A stretch of DNA of 64,000 nucleotides from the NCBI RefSeq assembly GCF_009735645.1, contig NZ_CP032550.1, positions 1,178,001 to 1,242,000 on the forward strand, read 5' to 3'. The stretch comes from Microbacterium oryzae (GTDB lineage: Bacteria; Actinomycetota; Actinomycetes; Actinomycetales; Microbacteriaceae). Under the pieces are notes generated by a model. The model saw only the letters and a list, made by a program, of their open reading frames with translations. It searched no databases and was not told where the DNA came from. The translations under genes were made by a program, and so were the position numbers. Below are positions 27,204 through 36,400 of this stretch, one piece after another. Numbering within the stretch: position 1 is the first letter of the stretch; each line of letters begins with the position of its first letter.

Positions 27204-28541
27204 TCAGCGCTTCTCGAGCTCCTCGGCGACGAGGAAGGCGAGCTCGAGCGACTGCATGTGGTTGAGGCGCGGGTCGCACAGCGACTCGTAGCGCGTCGCG
27301 AGCGTCGCCTCGTCGATGTGCTCGGACCCGCCCAGGCACTCCGTGACGTCGTCGCCCGTCAGCTCGACGTGGATGCCGCCCGGGAAGGTGCCCACCGCGC
27401 GGTGCGCCTCGAAGAAGCCGCGGACCTCGTCGACGACGTCGTCGAAGCGCCGCGTCTTGTAGCCGGTGGGCGTCGTGATGCCGTTGCCGTGCATCGGGTC
27501 GGTCACCCACAGCGGCTGCGCGCCGGAGTTCTTGACCGCCTCGAGGAGCGGGGGCAGGGCGTCGCGGATCTTCCCCGCGCCCATGCGCGTGATGAAGGTC
27601 AGCCGCCCGGGCTCGCGCTCGGGGTCGAGCTTGTCGATGAGCGCCAGCGCCGTCTCGGGAGACGTCGACGGGCCGAGCTTCACGCCGATGGGGTTGCGGA
27701 TGTGCGAGAAGTACTCGACGTGCGCGCCGTCGAGCTCGCGCGTGCGCTCCCCGATCCAGAGGAAGTGGCCCGAGGTGTTGTAGATCTCGCTGGTGCGCGA
27801 GTCGATGCGCGTGAGCGGACGCTCGTAGTCCATGAGCAGGCCCTCGTGGCCCGTGTAGAACTCCACGCGACGCAGCTCGTCGAAGTCCGCACCGCACGCG
27901 TCCATGAAGCGGATGGCGCGGTCGATCTCCGCAGCGAGTCGCTCGTAGCGCTTGTTGGCGGGGTTCTCCGCGAAGCCCTTGTTCCACGAGTGCACCTCGC
28001 GGAGGTCCGCGAAGCCGCCCTGCGTGAAGGCGCGGATGAGATTCAGGGTCGATGCCGACGTGTGGTACGCCTGCAGCAGCCGCTGGGGGTCGGCCTGCCG
28101 CGAGGCGGCCGTGAAGTCGTAGCCGTTCACGATCTCGCCGCGGAAGGCGGGGAGCGTCACGTCGCCGCGGGTCTCCACGTCGCTCGAGCGGGGCTTGGCG
28201 AACTGCCCCGCCATCCGCCCCATCTTCACGACCGGCATGGCCGCGCCGTAGGTGAGCACGACGGCCATCTGCAGCACGGTCTTCACGCGGTTGCGGATCT
28301 TGTCCGCGGTGGCGCCGGCGAAGGTCTCCGCGCAGTCGCCGCCCTGCAGCAGGAACGCCCGACCGGTGGCCGCGTCGGCCAGCCGCGACTTGAGGGTGTC
28401 GACCTCGCCCGCGAAGACGAGCGGCGGCAGCGCGCCGAGCTCGGCGGCGACCTCGGCGACCGCGGCCGCGTCGTGATACTCCGGCTGCTGCTTGATCGGC
28501 AGGGTCTTCCAGGAGTCGAGAGCATCCAGCGTTCGAGGCAT
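27204..28541 (-). CDS. aroG: 3-deoxy-7-phosphoheptulonate synthase, class II
   Basis: First enzyme of the shikimate pathway, condensing phosphoenolpyruvate and erythrose 4-phosphate. It is the plant-like class II form, 445 aa. Motifs include FLLQGGDCAETFAG (metal-binding Cys), KPRSSDVE, GYDFTAASRQADPQRLLQAY, EFYTGHEGLLMDYE, and WVTDPMHGNGITTPTGYKTR. The ATG at 28541 has a TAGCAT -10 six nt upstream and no ribosome site, so the mRNA is probably leaderless. In M. tuberculosis the orthologue (Rv2178c) lies beside pknL as here, and is feedback-inhibited by aromatic amino acids and by complex formation with chorismate mutase. Confidence 0.97.
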   Translation of the reverse strand: MPRTLDALDSWKTLPIKQQPEYHDAAAVAEVAAELGALPPLVFAGEVDTLKSRLADAATGRAFLLQGGDCAETFAGATADKIRNRVKTVLQMAVVLTYGAAMPVVKMGRMAGQFAKPRSSDVETRGDVTLPAFRGEIVNGYDFTAASRQADPQRLLQAYHTSASTLNLIRAFTQGGFADLREVHSWNKGFAENPANKRYERLAAEIDRAIRFMDACGADFDELRRVEFYTGHEGLLMDYERPLTRIDSRTSEIYNTSGHFLWIGERTRELDGAHVEYFSHIRNPIGVKLGPSTSPETALALIDKLDPEREPGRLTFITRMGAGKIRDALPPLLEAVKNSGAQPLWVTDPMHGNGITTPTGYKTRRFDDVVDEVRGFFEAHRAVGTFPGGIHVELTGDDVTECLGGSEHIDEATLATRYESLCDPRLNHMQSLELAFLVAEELEKR

Positions 28542-28547
28542 TGTCTG

Positions 28548-28553
28548 ATGCTA
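28548..28553 (-). promoter_or_regulatory. -10 box for leaderless aroG
   Basis: TAGCAT on the minus strand ends 6 nt before the aroG ATG, with no purine-rich ribosome site between. Confidence 0.5.
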
Positions 28554-28596
28554 TCGCGCGGGCGGGGCTGCTCCGATCACCGTGACGCCCCGCGAC

Positions 28597-29280
28597 TCAG
28601 ACCTCGGTGAGCCGGTTCTTCACGCTCGACGCGTATTCGTCGCGGTACTCCTGAGCGCCCAGTCGCTGCAACGCCACCATGATCTCGTCGGTGACGGATC
28701 GCAGCACGTACCGGTCGCTCTCCATGCCCGCGTAGCGCGAGAAGTCGAGCGGCTCTCCGATGACGATGCCCGCGCGCATCACCTTGGGGATGGTCCTCCC
28801 GATCGGCATCATCTCTCCCGTGTCCACCATGACCACCGGGATGACCGGGACCTTCGCTTCGAGGGCCATCCGCGCGATGCCGGTGCGCCCGCGGTAGAGC
28901 CGCCCATCGGGGCTGCGTGTGCCCTCGGGGTAGATGCCGAGGAGGTCGCCGCGGCCGATGACCTGCAGCGCGGTGTTGAGGGCCGCCTCCGATGCCGGCC
29001 CTCCCGAGCGGTCGAGCGCGATCTGACCCGTCCCCTTCATGAACCAGCGCGTGGCCCATCCCTTGAGCCCGCGCCCCGTGAAGTACTCGGCCTTCGCGAG
29101 GAACGAGACGGGGCGATCCAGCATGAGCGGCAGGAACACCGAGTCGATGACCGACAGGTGGTTGCTGGCGAGGATGGCCGCGCCCGTCTTGGGGACGTTC
29201 TCCCTGCCCGTGATCCAGGGACGGTACACGGCTTTGACCAGTGGGCCGACGAACACGTACTTCATGAGCCAGTAGAACAA
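28597..29280 (-). CDS. plsC: 1-acyl-sn-glycerol-3-phosphate acyltransferase
   Basis: Membrane-associated acyltransferase of phospholipid synthesis (LPLAT family), 227 aa. Motif I is NHLSVIDS (the NHX4D catalytic pair), and motif III is IYPEGTRSPDGRLYRG. The first 20 residues are hydrophobic and may anchor it. The start is a TTG at 29280 with GAGGGAG 8 nt upstream. The position matches Rv2182c in mycobacteria. It diverges from the long-chain acyl-CoA ligase, so acyl activation and glycerolipid acylation genes share one intergenic region of 125 bp. Confidence 0.92.
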   Translation of the reverse strand: MFYWLMKYVFVGPLVKAVYRPWITGRENVPKTGAAILASNHLSVIDSVFLPLMLDRPVSFLAKAEYFTGRGLKGWATRWFMKGTGQIALDRSGGPASEAALNTALQVIGRGDLLGIYPEGTRSPDGRLYRGRTGIARMALEAKVPVIPVVMVDTGEMMPIGRTIPKVMRAGIVIGEPLDFSRYAGMESDRYVLRSVTDEIMVALQRLGAQEYRDEYASSVKNRLTEV

Positions 29281-29366
29281 CGTCAGCTCCCTCTGTCGGT
29301 TCCCGCGCTCGGAAGTCTAGCCTTGTGGGAACCGTGCACGTGTCCGACGCGTCGCATGCCGCGGCA

Positions 29367-29372
29367 TATACT
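29367..29372 (+). promoter_or_regulatory. -10 box for acyl-CoA ligase gene
   Basis: TATACT on the plus strand lies about 33 nt upstream of the GTG start. Together with the AAGGAG site (29395-29400) this indicates a conventional leadered mRNA, unlike many neighbours. Confidence 0.45.
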
Positions 29373-29405
29373 CGCCTCACCCGCACCGGTACCGAAGGAG
29401 ATGCC

Positions 29406-31238
29406 GTGATCGAGACCTCGATACCCGCAATCGTCCCCGCCGATCCCTCGGCCAACGTCACAGATCTGCTCGTCGATCGGGTCGCCGCGACTCCCGATCG
29501 CGTGCTGTTCGGGGTTCCCGACGGCGACGGCGGATGGCAGGACGTGACCGCCAGCGAGTTCCACGGGCAGGTGCTCGCCCTCGCCAAGGGATTCGTCGCC
29601 GCGGGCGTGCAACCCGGCGAGAAGGTGGCCTTCCTCGCGCGCACCACGTACGAGTGGTCGGTGGTCGACTTCGCGCTGTTCTTCGCCGGCGCGATCATGG
29701 TGCCCGTCTACGAGACCAGCTCCCCGTCGCAGATCCAGTGGATCCTCTCCGACTCGGGAGCGACCGCCCTGCTCGTCGAGAGCGGCGAGCACGCCGCCCG
29801 CTTCGAGGAGGTGCGCGGCGAGCTGCCGCTCGTGCGCGAGGTGTGGCGGATGGACGAGGGCGCGCTCGACGCGCTCGCGAACCAGGGCGCGTCGATCGAC
29901 GACTCGGAGATCGACCTGCGCCGCCAGCTGGCGAACGGCGACGACATCGCGACGCTCATCTACACGTCCGGGTCCACCGGCCGGCCGAAGGGGTGCGTGC
30001 TCACGCACAGCAACTTCGTGGAGCTCTGCCGCAACTCCGCCGAGGCGCTGTCGGAGGTCGTCCTGCAGCCCGGAGCCTCGACCGTCCTCTTCATCACGAC
30101 CGCGCACATCTTCGCCCGGTTCATCTCCATCCTCTGCATTCACGCCGGCGTGCGGACCGGTCACCAGCCGGACACCAAGCAGCTCATCCCCGCGCTGGGC
30201 TCGTTCCAGCCGACGTTCCTCCTCGCCGTGCCGCGCGTGTTCGAGAAGGTCTACAACTCGGCCGAGCAGAAGACCGAGAGCGAGGGCAAGGGCCGGATCT
30301 TCCGCGCGGCGGCGAAGGTGGCCGTCGAGCACTCCCGCCGTCTGCAGGACGGGGAGCGGATCGGCCTCGGCCTCCGCGTGCAGTACGCGCTGTTCGATCG
30401 CCTCGTCTACGCGAAGCTGCGTGCGCTGATGGGCGGCAAGGTGCAGTACGCCGTCTCCGGCTCCGCGCCGCTCGGCCCGCGGCTCGGGCACTTCTTCCAC
30501 AGCCTCGGCATCCACATCCTCGAGGGATACGGGCTCACGGAGACCACGGCGCCCGCCTCGGTGAACCTCGCGACGAAGTCGAAGATCGGATCGGTCGGGC
30601 CGGCGCTGCCGGGCGTCGCTCTGCGCATCGCCGATGACGGCGAGGTGCAGGTGAAGGGCATCAACGTCTTCCGCGAGTACTGGCGGAACCCGGAGGCGAC
30701 GGAGTCCGCCTTCGACGGCGAGTGGTTCCGCACCGGCGATCTCGGCTCGCTCGACGACGACGGCTTCCTCACCATCACGGGGCGCAAGAAGGAGATCATC
30801 GTCACCGCGGGGGGCAAGAACGTGGCGCCCGCGGCTCTCGAGGATCCGATCCGCGCGAACCCGATCGTGGGGCAGGTCGTCGTGGTGGGCGATCAGAGGC
30901 CGTTCATCGCCGCGCTGGTGACCCTCGATCCGGAGATGCTGCCGGCGTGGCTCGCCACGCACGGCGAGTCGTCCGACCTCACCCTCGCCGAGGCCGCGCA
31001 GAACGCGACGGTCCGCGCGGAGGTCCAGCGCGCCATCGACGAGGCCAACCGCCATGTGTCGCGCGCGGAGTCCATCCGCGAGTTCACCATCCTCGGCACC
31101 GAGTGGACGGAGGCATCCGGCCACCTCACGCCGAAGATGTCGATCAAGCGCTCGGAGATCCTCAAGGACTTCGCGAAGGAGATCGCAGGGATCTACGAGA
31201 AGCCCGTCACGACATCCAACATCTCCGTCGGCGGCTGA
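29406..31238 (+). CDS. Long-chain fatty-acid--CoA ligase (FadD15-like)
   Basis: AMP-forming acyl-CoA synthetase of the long-chain ACSL type, 610 aa. The ATP/AMP motif is IYTSGSTGRPKGCVLTHSN (about 184-202). The later motifs are YGLTETTAPASVNL and the hinge GRKKEIIVTAGGKNVAPAALE. GTG 29406 is preferred as start because AAGGAG lies 5 nt upstream; an in-frame extension to 29325 lacks a site. It is orthologous in position to Rv2187 (fadD15). It activates fatty acids for lipid synthesis or breakdown; the direction cannot be told. It converges with def, leaving only four nt between the stops. Confidence 0.93.
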   Translation: MIETSIPAIVPADPSANVTDLLVDRVAATPDRVLFGVPDGDGGWQDVTASEFHGQVLALAKGFVAAGVQPGEKVAFLARTTYEWSVVDFALFFAGAIMVPVYETSSPSQIQWILSDSGATALLVESGEHAARFEEVRGELPLVREVWRMDEGALDALANQGASIDDSEIDLRRQLANGDDIATLIYTSGSTGRPKGCVLTHSNFVELCRNSAEALSEVVLQPGASTVLFITTAHIFARFISILCIHAGVRTGHQPDTKQLIPALGSFQPTFLLAVPRVFEKVYNSAEQKTESEGKGRIFRAAAKVAVEHSRRLQDGERIGLGLRVQYALFDRLVYAKLRALMGGKVQYAVSGSAPLGPRLGHFFHSLGIHILEGYGLTETTAPASVNLATKSKIGSVGPALPGVALRIADDGEVQVKGINVFREYWRNPEATESAFDGEWFRTGDLGSLDDDGFLTITGRKKEIIVTAGGKNVAPAALEDPIRANPIVGQVVVVGDQRPFIAALVTLDPEMLPAWLATHGESSDLTLAEAAQNATVRAEVQRAIDEANRHVSRAESIREFTILGTEWTEASGHLTPKMSIKRSEILKDFAKEIAGIYEKPVTTSNISVGG

Positions 31239-31242
31239 GCGG

Positions 31243-31737
31243 TCAGCTGACCCAGATCTTCTCGCGCACCTCGCGCATGGCGGCCTTGCGGGCGTCGGCG
31301 GGCAGGCGCCGGAGGTAGAGCTTGCCATCGAGGTGGTCGGTCTCGTGCTGGAGCATCTGCGCGAACAGGCCCTCGCCCTCGAGGACGACGCGCTCGCCCT
31401 CGAGGTCGATGCCCTCGGCGCGCGCGTACGGGTGCCGCAGCGCATCGTGCCAGAGCCCCGGCACGGAGAGGCAGCCCTCCCCCGTCGGCTGCGCGTCGCC
31501 GCGCACCTCGACGATCCGGGGGTTGAGGATGTACCCGATCTGGTCGTCGACGTTGTAGCTGAAGGCGCGGAGGCCCACCCCGATCTGGGGCGCCGCCACC
31601 CCGGCGCGGCCGGGGACCTTCACCGTCTCGATGAGGTCCTCGACGAGCGCGCGCACGCCGTCGTCGATCGTCTCGATCTCGCGGCACTGCTGTGCGAGGA
31701 CGGGGTCTCCGATGATGCGGATGTCGCGGACGGTCAA
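31243..31737 (-). CDS. def: Peptide deformylase
   Basis: Metalloprotease removing the N-terminal formyl group from nascent proteins, 164 aa. All three family motifs are present: GVAAPQIGV (motif 1), EGCLSVPG (motif 2, Cys ligand) and QHETDHLDG (motif 3, HEXXH). The TTG at 31737 is the start, overlapping the stop of the upstream MinD-like gene (TTGA), with GAGGGGAAG 6 nt before it inside that gene. The two genes are therefore translationally coupled. Confidence 0.96.
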   Translation of the reverse strand: MTVRDIRIIGDPVLAQQCREIETIDDGVRALVEDLIETVKVPGRAGVAAPQIGVGLRAFSYNVDDQIGYILNPRIVEVRGDAQPTGEGCLSVPGLWHDALRHPYARAEGIDLEGERVVLEGEGLFAQMLQHETDHLDGKLYLRRLPADARKAAMREVREKIWVS

Positions 31738-33383
31738 CGGCTCTTCCCCTCTTCGGCGCCCTGCGGACGCAGACCCTCGACGACCCGCGCCGCGAGCTCG
31801 CGGGCGGCGTCGCGCGTGGCCGGACGCAGCTCGGCGTAGGTGATCGCGCTGCCCGTGGCGAGCTGCGGATCGTACGGAAGCCGCACCACCGCGCGCACGC
31901 GGCTGCGGAAGTGGGCCTCGAGCTCGTCCAGACGCACGACCGGTGCGCCCGGCGTGGACTGGTTGAGCACCACGACGGCGTGGCGCACGCGCTCGCTGTG
32001 CCCGTTCGCCTCGAGCCAGGTGAGCGTCTCGCTCGCCAGTCGCGCCTCGTCGACGCTGAGCCCGGCCACGACCACGATCTGGTCGGCGAGGTCGAGCGTC
32101 GCGCCCATCACGGACTGGACGATGCCGGTGCCGGTGTCGGTGAGCACGATGGAGTAGTAGTGCGCGGCGACGTCGGCGACCGCTCGGTAGTCCTGGTCGC
32201 TGAACGCCTCGGAGAGCCGCGGGTCGGTGTCGGACGCCAGCACGTCGAGGCGCGTCTCGTCGCGGACGACGTGGGCGCTCATGTCGGCGTAGCCGCGCAC
32301 GCTGTCGCGGTTGCGCACGAGATCGCGCACGGTCCTGCCCGTGGCCCGCGCGATGCGCTCGGCGAGCGTGCCGCGATCGGGGTTGGCGTCGACGGCGATC
32401 ACGCGGTCGTCGCGGGCATCCGCCAGCGCCATGCCCAGCAGCGCGGTGACGGTCGTCTTGCCGACGCCGCCCTTGCGGCTGAGCACCGGGACGAAGCGCG
32501 CCGCGCCGACGAGCGGCGCCGCGATGCGACTCGACACGTCCTTCCGCGCGCGCACCGCGCGGCTGTCGCCGAGATTGACGACTCCTCGCGTCGCGCGGTA
32601 CACGAGCTGACGCCAGGGGCCTTCCGGCTCCGGACGCCGCACGGCGCTCGACTCCAGCAGCCGGTCGGCCGTGAGGACGTCGGCGCTCTCGCGGGCGGCG
32701 CTCTCGGTCACCTCGCCCGCACGGCGGGCGGCGACGGCTTCGGGAGCGGCGGCGTCGAGTGGCGCGTGGGGGGTCACGAACGACGGGCGCGTGAGCGCCG
32801 GGTCGGGTCGAGCGCCCTCGGTGGGTTCGGGCATGGTGTCTTCTCTCGCATCTGCGCCCGCCGGGACGGCGAGCGGTCGCGCGGCGAACGAGTCGTAGCC
32901 GCGCGGCAGCGTCTCCTCGCGCGCGGGCGTCGCGGGCACGGGCTCCTGCTCCTGCTGACGGATGGCTTCGGCTGCGTCATCCGCTGCTGCGCCGTCGGTC
33001 TGGGTGTCGGCCGCGTCGATCTCGACCGCATCGACCGTCTCGTCGACCATGTCGGTCTCGTCGGCCGGCTCGAGGTCCGCCTCGGTCACGTCGAGCATCT
33101 CGCCGGCCGGCTCGAGGGTGTCGTCGTCGTGCTCGGCGTCATCCGCCGCGTCGACCTCGTCGCTCTCCACCTCGTCGAACCGGGCCATGACGTAGTCGAG
33201 GTCGTCGTCGTCCACCACGTCGTCGTCCGGGTCCTCGCGGTTCAGCGGCACTGCGACCTGCACCTGCGCCGTGTGCGCTCCGAGGACGCCGATCGCCGTC
33301 GTGTCGAGGCCGATGCCGCCGAGCACTCCGTTGTCGGCGGGCTCGGCATCCGGGCGACCGCCGCGATCAGAACTCACTGTCAT
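31734..33383 (-). CDS. MinD/ParA-type ATPase with long acidic N-terminus
   Basis: P-loop ATPase of the MinD/ParA superfamily, 549 aa. The first 290 residues are mostly low-complexity, with Asp/Glu-rich stretches around 55-135 and an Ala-rich region, and no recognisable domain. The ATPase domain (about 295-545) begins FVPVLSRKGGVGKTTVTALLGMALAD (deviant Walker A), with VIAVDANPDRGTL and VLTDTGTGIVQSVM. The architecture resembles ESX-associated EspI-like ATPases, but no secretion genes are nearby. The ATG at 33383 sits only 2 nt after AGGAG; an in-frame GTG at 33377 is better spaced and could be the true start. It is coupled to def downstream. The role is unknown. Confidence 0.85.
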   Translation of the reverse strand: MTVSSDRGGRPDAEPADNGVLGGIGLDTTAIGVLGAHTAQVQVAVPLNREDPDDDVVDDDDLDYVMARFDEVESDEVDAADDAEHDDDTLEPAGEMLDVTEADLEPADETDMVDETVDAVEIDAADTQTDGAAADDAAEAIRQQEQEPVPATPAREETLPRGYDSFAARPLAVPAGADAREDTMPEPTEGARPDPALTRPSFVTPHAPLDAAAPEAVAARRAGEVTESAARESADVLTADRLLESSAVRRPEPEGPWRQLVYRATRGVVNLGDSRAVRARKDVSSRIAAPLVGAARFVPVLSRKGGVGKTTVTALLGMALADARDDRVIAVDANPDRGTLAERIARATGRTVRDLVRNRDSVRGYADMSAHVVRDETRLDVLASDTDPRLSEAFSDQDYRAVADVAAHYYSIVLTDTGTGIVQSVMGATLDLADQIVVVAGLSVDEARLASETLTWLEANGHSERVRHAVVVLNQSTPGAPVVRLDELEAHFRSRVRAVVRLPYDPQLATGSAITYAELRPATRDAARELAARVVEGLRPQGAEEGKSR

Positions 33384-33427
33384 GTCTCCTCATGCGGGGT
33401 CCGGCACCTGCCAGACCCCGCACAAGG

Positions 33428-36400
33428 TTACTCGGCGGGCGTGACGACGACCAAAAGGTCCCCGGCCTCCACCTGCTGCGTGCTGGCGATCGCGATGCGC
33501 TCGACGACGCCGCCGATGGGCACCGTGATGGCCGCCTCCATCTTCATGGCCTCGATGGAGGCGATCGGCTGACCCGCGCTGACCCGGTCGCCCTGCTCCA
33601 CCTTCACGGTCACCACCCCGGAGAACGGCGCGGCGACCTGGCCCGGCCGGTTGGTGTCCGCCTTCTCGGCCTCGTGCACCTCGACCGCGATGCTGCGATC
33701 GCGCGCCGACACCGGCCGGAGCTGCCCGTTGAGAGTCGTCATGACCGAGCGGATGCCCTTGTCGTCGGCGGCGCCGATCGACTCGAGCCCCGCGTACAGC
33801 TGCACGCCCCGCTCGAGCGTGATGACGTGCTCGCGTCCCGGGGTGAGCCCGTAGAGGTAGTCCGCGGTGTCGAGCACCGAGAGGTCGCCGTACGCCTCGC
33901 GCTGCTCCTCGAAGATGCGCGTCGGCTGCGGGAACAGCAGCCGGTTGAGCGCGGCGCGCCGAGTGGCGGAGTCCGCCTCGAGGGCGGCACGGTCGGCCGC
34001 GGAGATCGGCGTCACGCCGGTCTTCACCTCGCGGCCCGCGAGCACCTTCGTGCGGAACGGCTCCGGCCATCCGCCCGGCAGGTCGCCGAGCTCTCCGGCC
34101 ATGAATCCGACCACCGAATCCGGCACGTCGTACTTCCCGGGGTTCTGGGCGAAGTCCGCAGGGTCCGCCCGCACCGCGGCGAGGTGCAGCGCGAGGTCTC
34201 CGACCACCTTCGACGACGGGGTGACCTTGGGCACGCGCCCGAGGATCTCGTTCGCCGCCGCGTACATGTCCTCGATGAGCTCGAAGTCGTCGGCGAGCCC
34301 CAGCGCGATGGCCTGCTGGCGCAGGTTGGAGAGCTGCCCGCCGGGGATCTCATGCGCGTACACGCGGCCGGTCGGGCCATCCAGACCGGACTCGAAGGGC
34401 CGGTAGAGGTGACGCACGGCCTCCCAGTACGGCTCCAGGTCGGAGACGGCCCGCAGGTCGAGACCGGTGTCGCGATCGGTGTGCGCGAGCGCCGCGACGA
34501 GCGACGACAGCGACGGCTGGCTCGTCGTGCCCGCCATCGGCGCCGATGCCGCGTCCACCGCGTCGGCGCCGGCGGCGCTGGCGGCGAGCAGCGTGGCGAG
34601 CTGCCCGCCCGGGGTGTCATGGGTGTGCACGTGCACGGGCAGGTCGAAGTTCTCGCGGAACGCCGAGACGAGCTTCGCGGCGGCGGCCGGGCGCAGCAGC
34701 CCCGCCATGTCCTTGATCGCGAGGACGTGCGCGCCCGTGCCGACGATCTGCTCCGCGAGGCGGAGGTAGTAGTCGAGCGTGTACAGGTCCTCCGCCGGGT
34801 TCAGCAGATCGCCCGTGTAGCAGACGGCCACCTCGGCGACCGTGGTGCCCGTGGCGAGCACCGCGTCGATCGCCGGCCGCATCTGCGCGACGTCGTTCAG
34901 CGCGTCGAAGATGCGGAAGATGTCGACGCCGCTGTCGGCGGCCTCGCGCACGAACGCGTCGGTCACCTCGGTCGGGTACGGCGTGTAGCCGACGGTGTTG
35001 CGCCCGCGCAGCAGCATCTGGATGGCCACGTTCGGCAGCGACTCGCGCAGCTTCGTCAGGCGCTCCCACGGGTCCTCGGACAGGAAGCGCAGGGCGACGT
35101 CGTACGTCGCGCCGCCCCAGGCCTCCACGGAGAGCAGCTGCGGTGTGAGCCGCGCGACGTGCGGCGCGACGTTGAGGAGGTCCTTGGTCCGCACGCGCGT
35201 GGCGAGCAGCGACTGGTGCGCGTCGCGGAACGTCGTCTCGGTGACCGCGAGCGGCGTCTGCTCGCGGAGCGCCCGCGCGAAGCCGGCGGGCCCGAGCTCG
35301 CGCAGCCGCTGCCGCGAGCCGGTCGCCGGCTCCGTCGCGAGGTCGACGGCGGGCAGCTTGACCCGGGGGTCGATCGTCAGCGGGTTCTCGCCGTGCGGCT
35401 TGTTGACGGTGACGTCGACGAGCCAGTTGAGCACCTTCGACCCGCGGTCCTTCGACTCCCGCCCGCGCACCAGATCCGGTCGCTCGTCGATGAACGCGGT
35501 CGACAGGTGCCCGGCGAGGAACGCCGGGTCGTCGAGCACGGCCTGCAGGAACGGGATGTTCGTGGAGACGCCGCGGATGCGGAACTCGGCCAGGGCGCGG
35601 CGCGCACGGCGCACGGCCGCCGTGTAGTCGCGGCCGCGACACGTGAGCTTCGCCAGCATGGAGTCGAAGTGCGGGCTGATCTGGGAGCCGGCGGCCGTGG
35701 TGCCGCCGTCGAGGCGGATGCCCGCGCCGCCGGGCGAGCGGTACGTGGTGATCTTGCCCGTGTCGGGACGGAAGCCCTGACCGGGGTCCTCGGTGGTGAT
35801 GCGGCACTGCAGGGCGGCGCCGTGCAGCTGGATGTCGCTCTGCCGCAGGCCGAGGTCGGCGAGCGTCTCCCCCGCGGCGATGCGCATCTGCGCCTGCACG
35901 AGGTCGACGTCGGTGACCTCCTCGGTCACGGTGTGCTCGACCTGGATGCGCGGGTTCATCTCGATGAAGACGATCTCGCCCGCCCGCGGCCCCGCGGTTT
36001 CGAGGAGGAACTCGACCGTTCCCGCGTTGACGTAGCCGATCGAACGGGCGAAGGCGACGGCGTGACGGTGGAGGTCGGCGCGCACGGCGTCGTCGAGGTT
36101 CGGCGCGGGGGCGATCTCGATGACCTTCTGGTGGCGGCGCTGCACGGAGCAGTCGCGCTCGAAGAGGTGGACGGTCTCCCCCGCCGCGTCCGCGAGCACC
36201 TGCACCTCGACGTGGCGGGGCCGGAGCACCGCCTGCTCGAGGAACATGCGCGGGTCGCCGAAGGCGCTGCCGGCCTCGCGCATCGCCTCCGCGAGCGCGG
36301 GGGCGAGCTCGTCCTTCGACTCCACGCGCCGCATGCCGCGTCCGCCACCGCCGGCGACGGCCTTGGCGAAGAGCGGGAAGCCGATCTCGTCGGACTGCGC

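Noticed and set aside
25162-27987. 941-codon minus-strand frame spanning pknL and aroG
   Set aside because: It overlaps two well-supported genes in other frames, and the protein has no recognisable motif.
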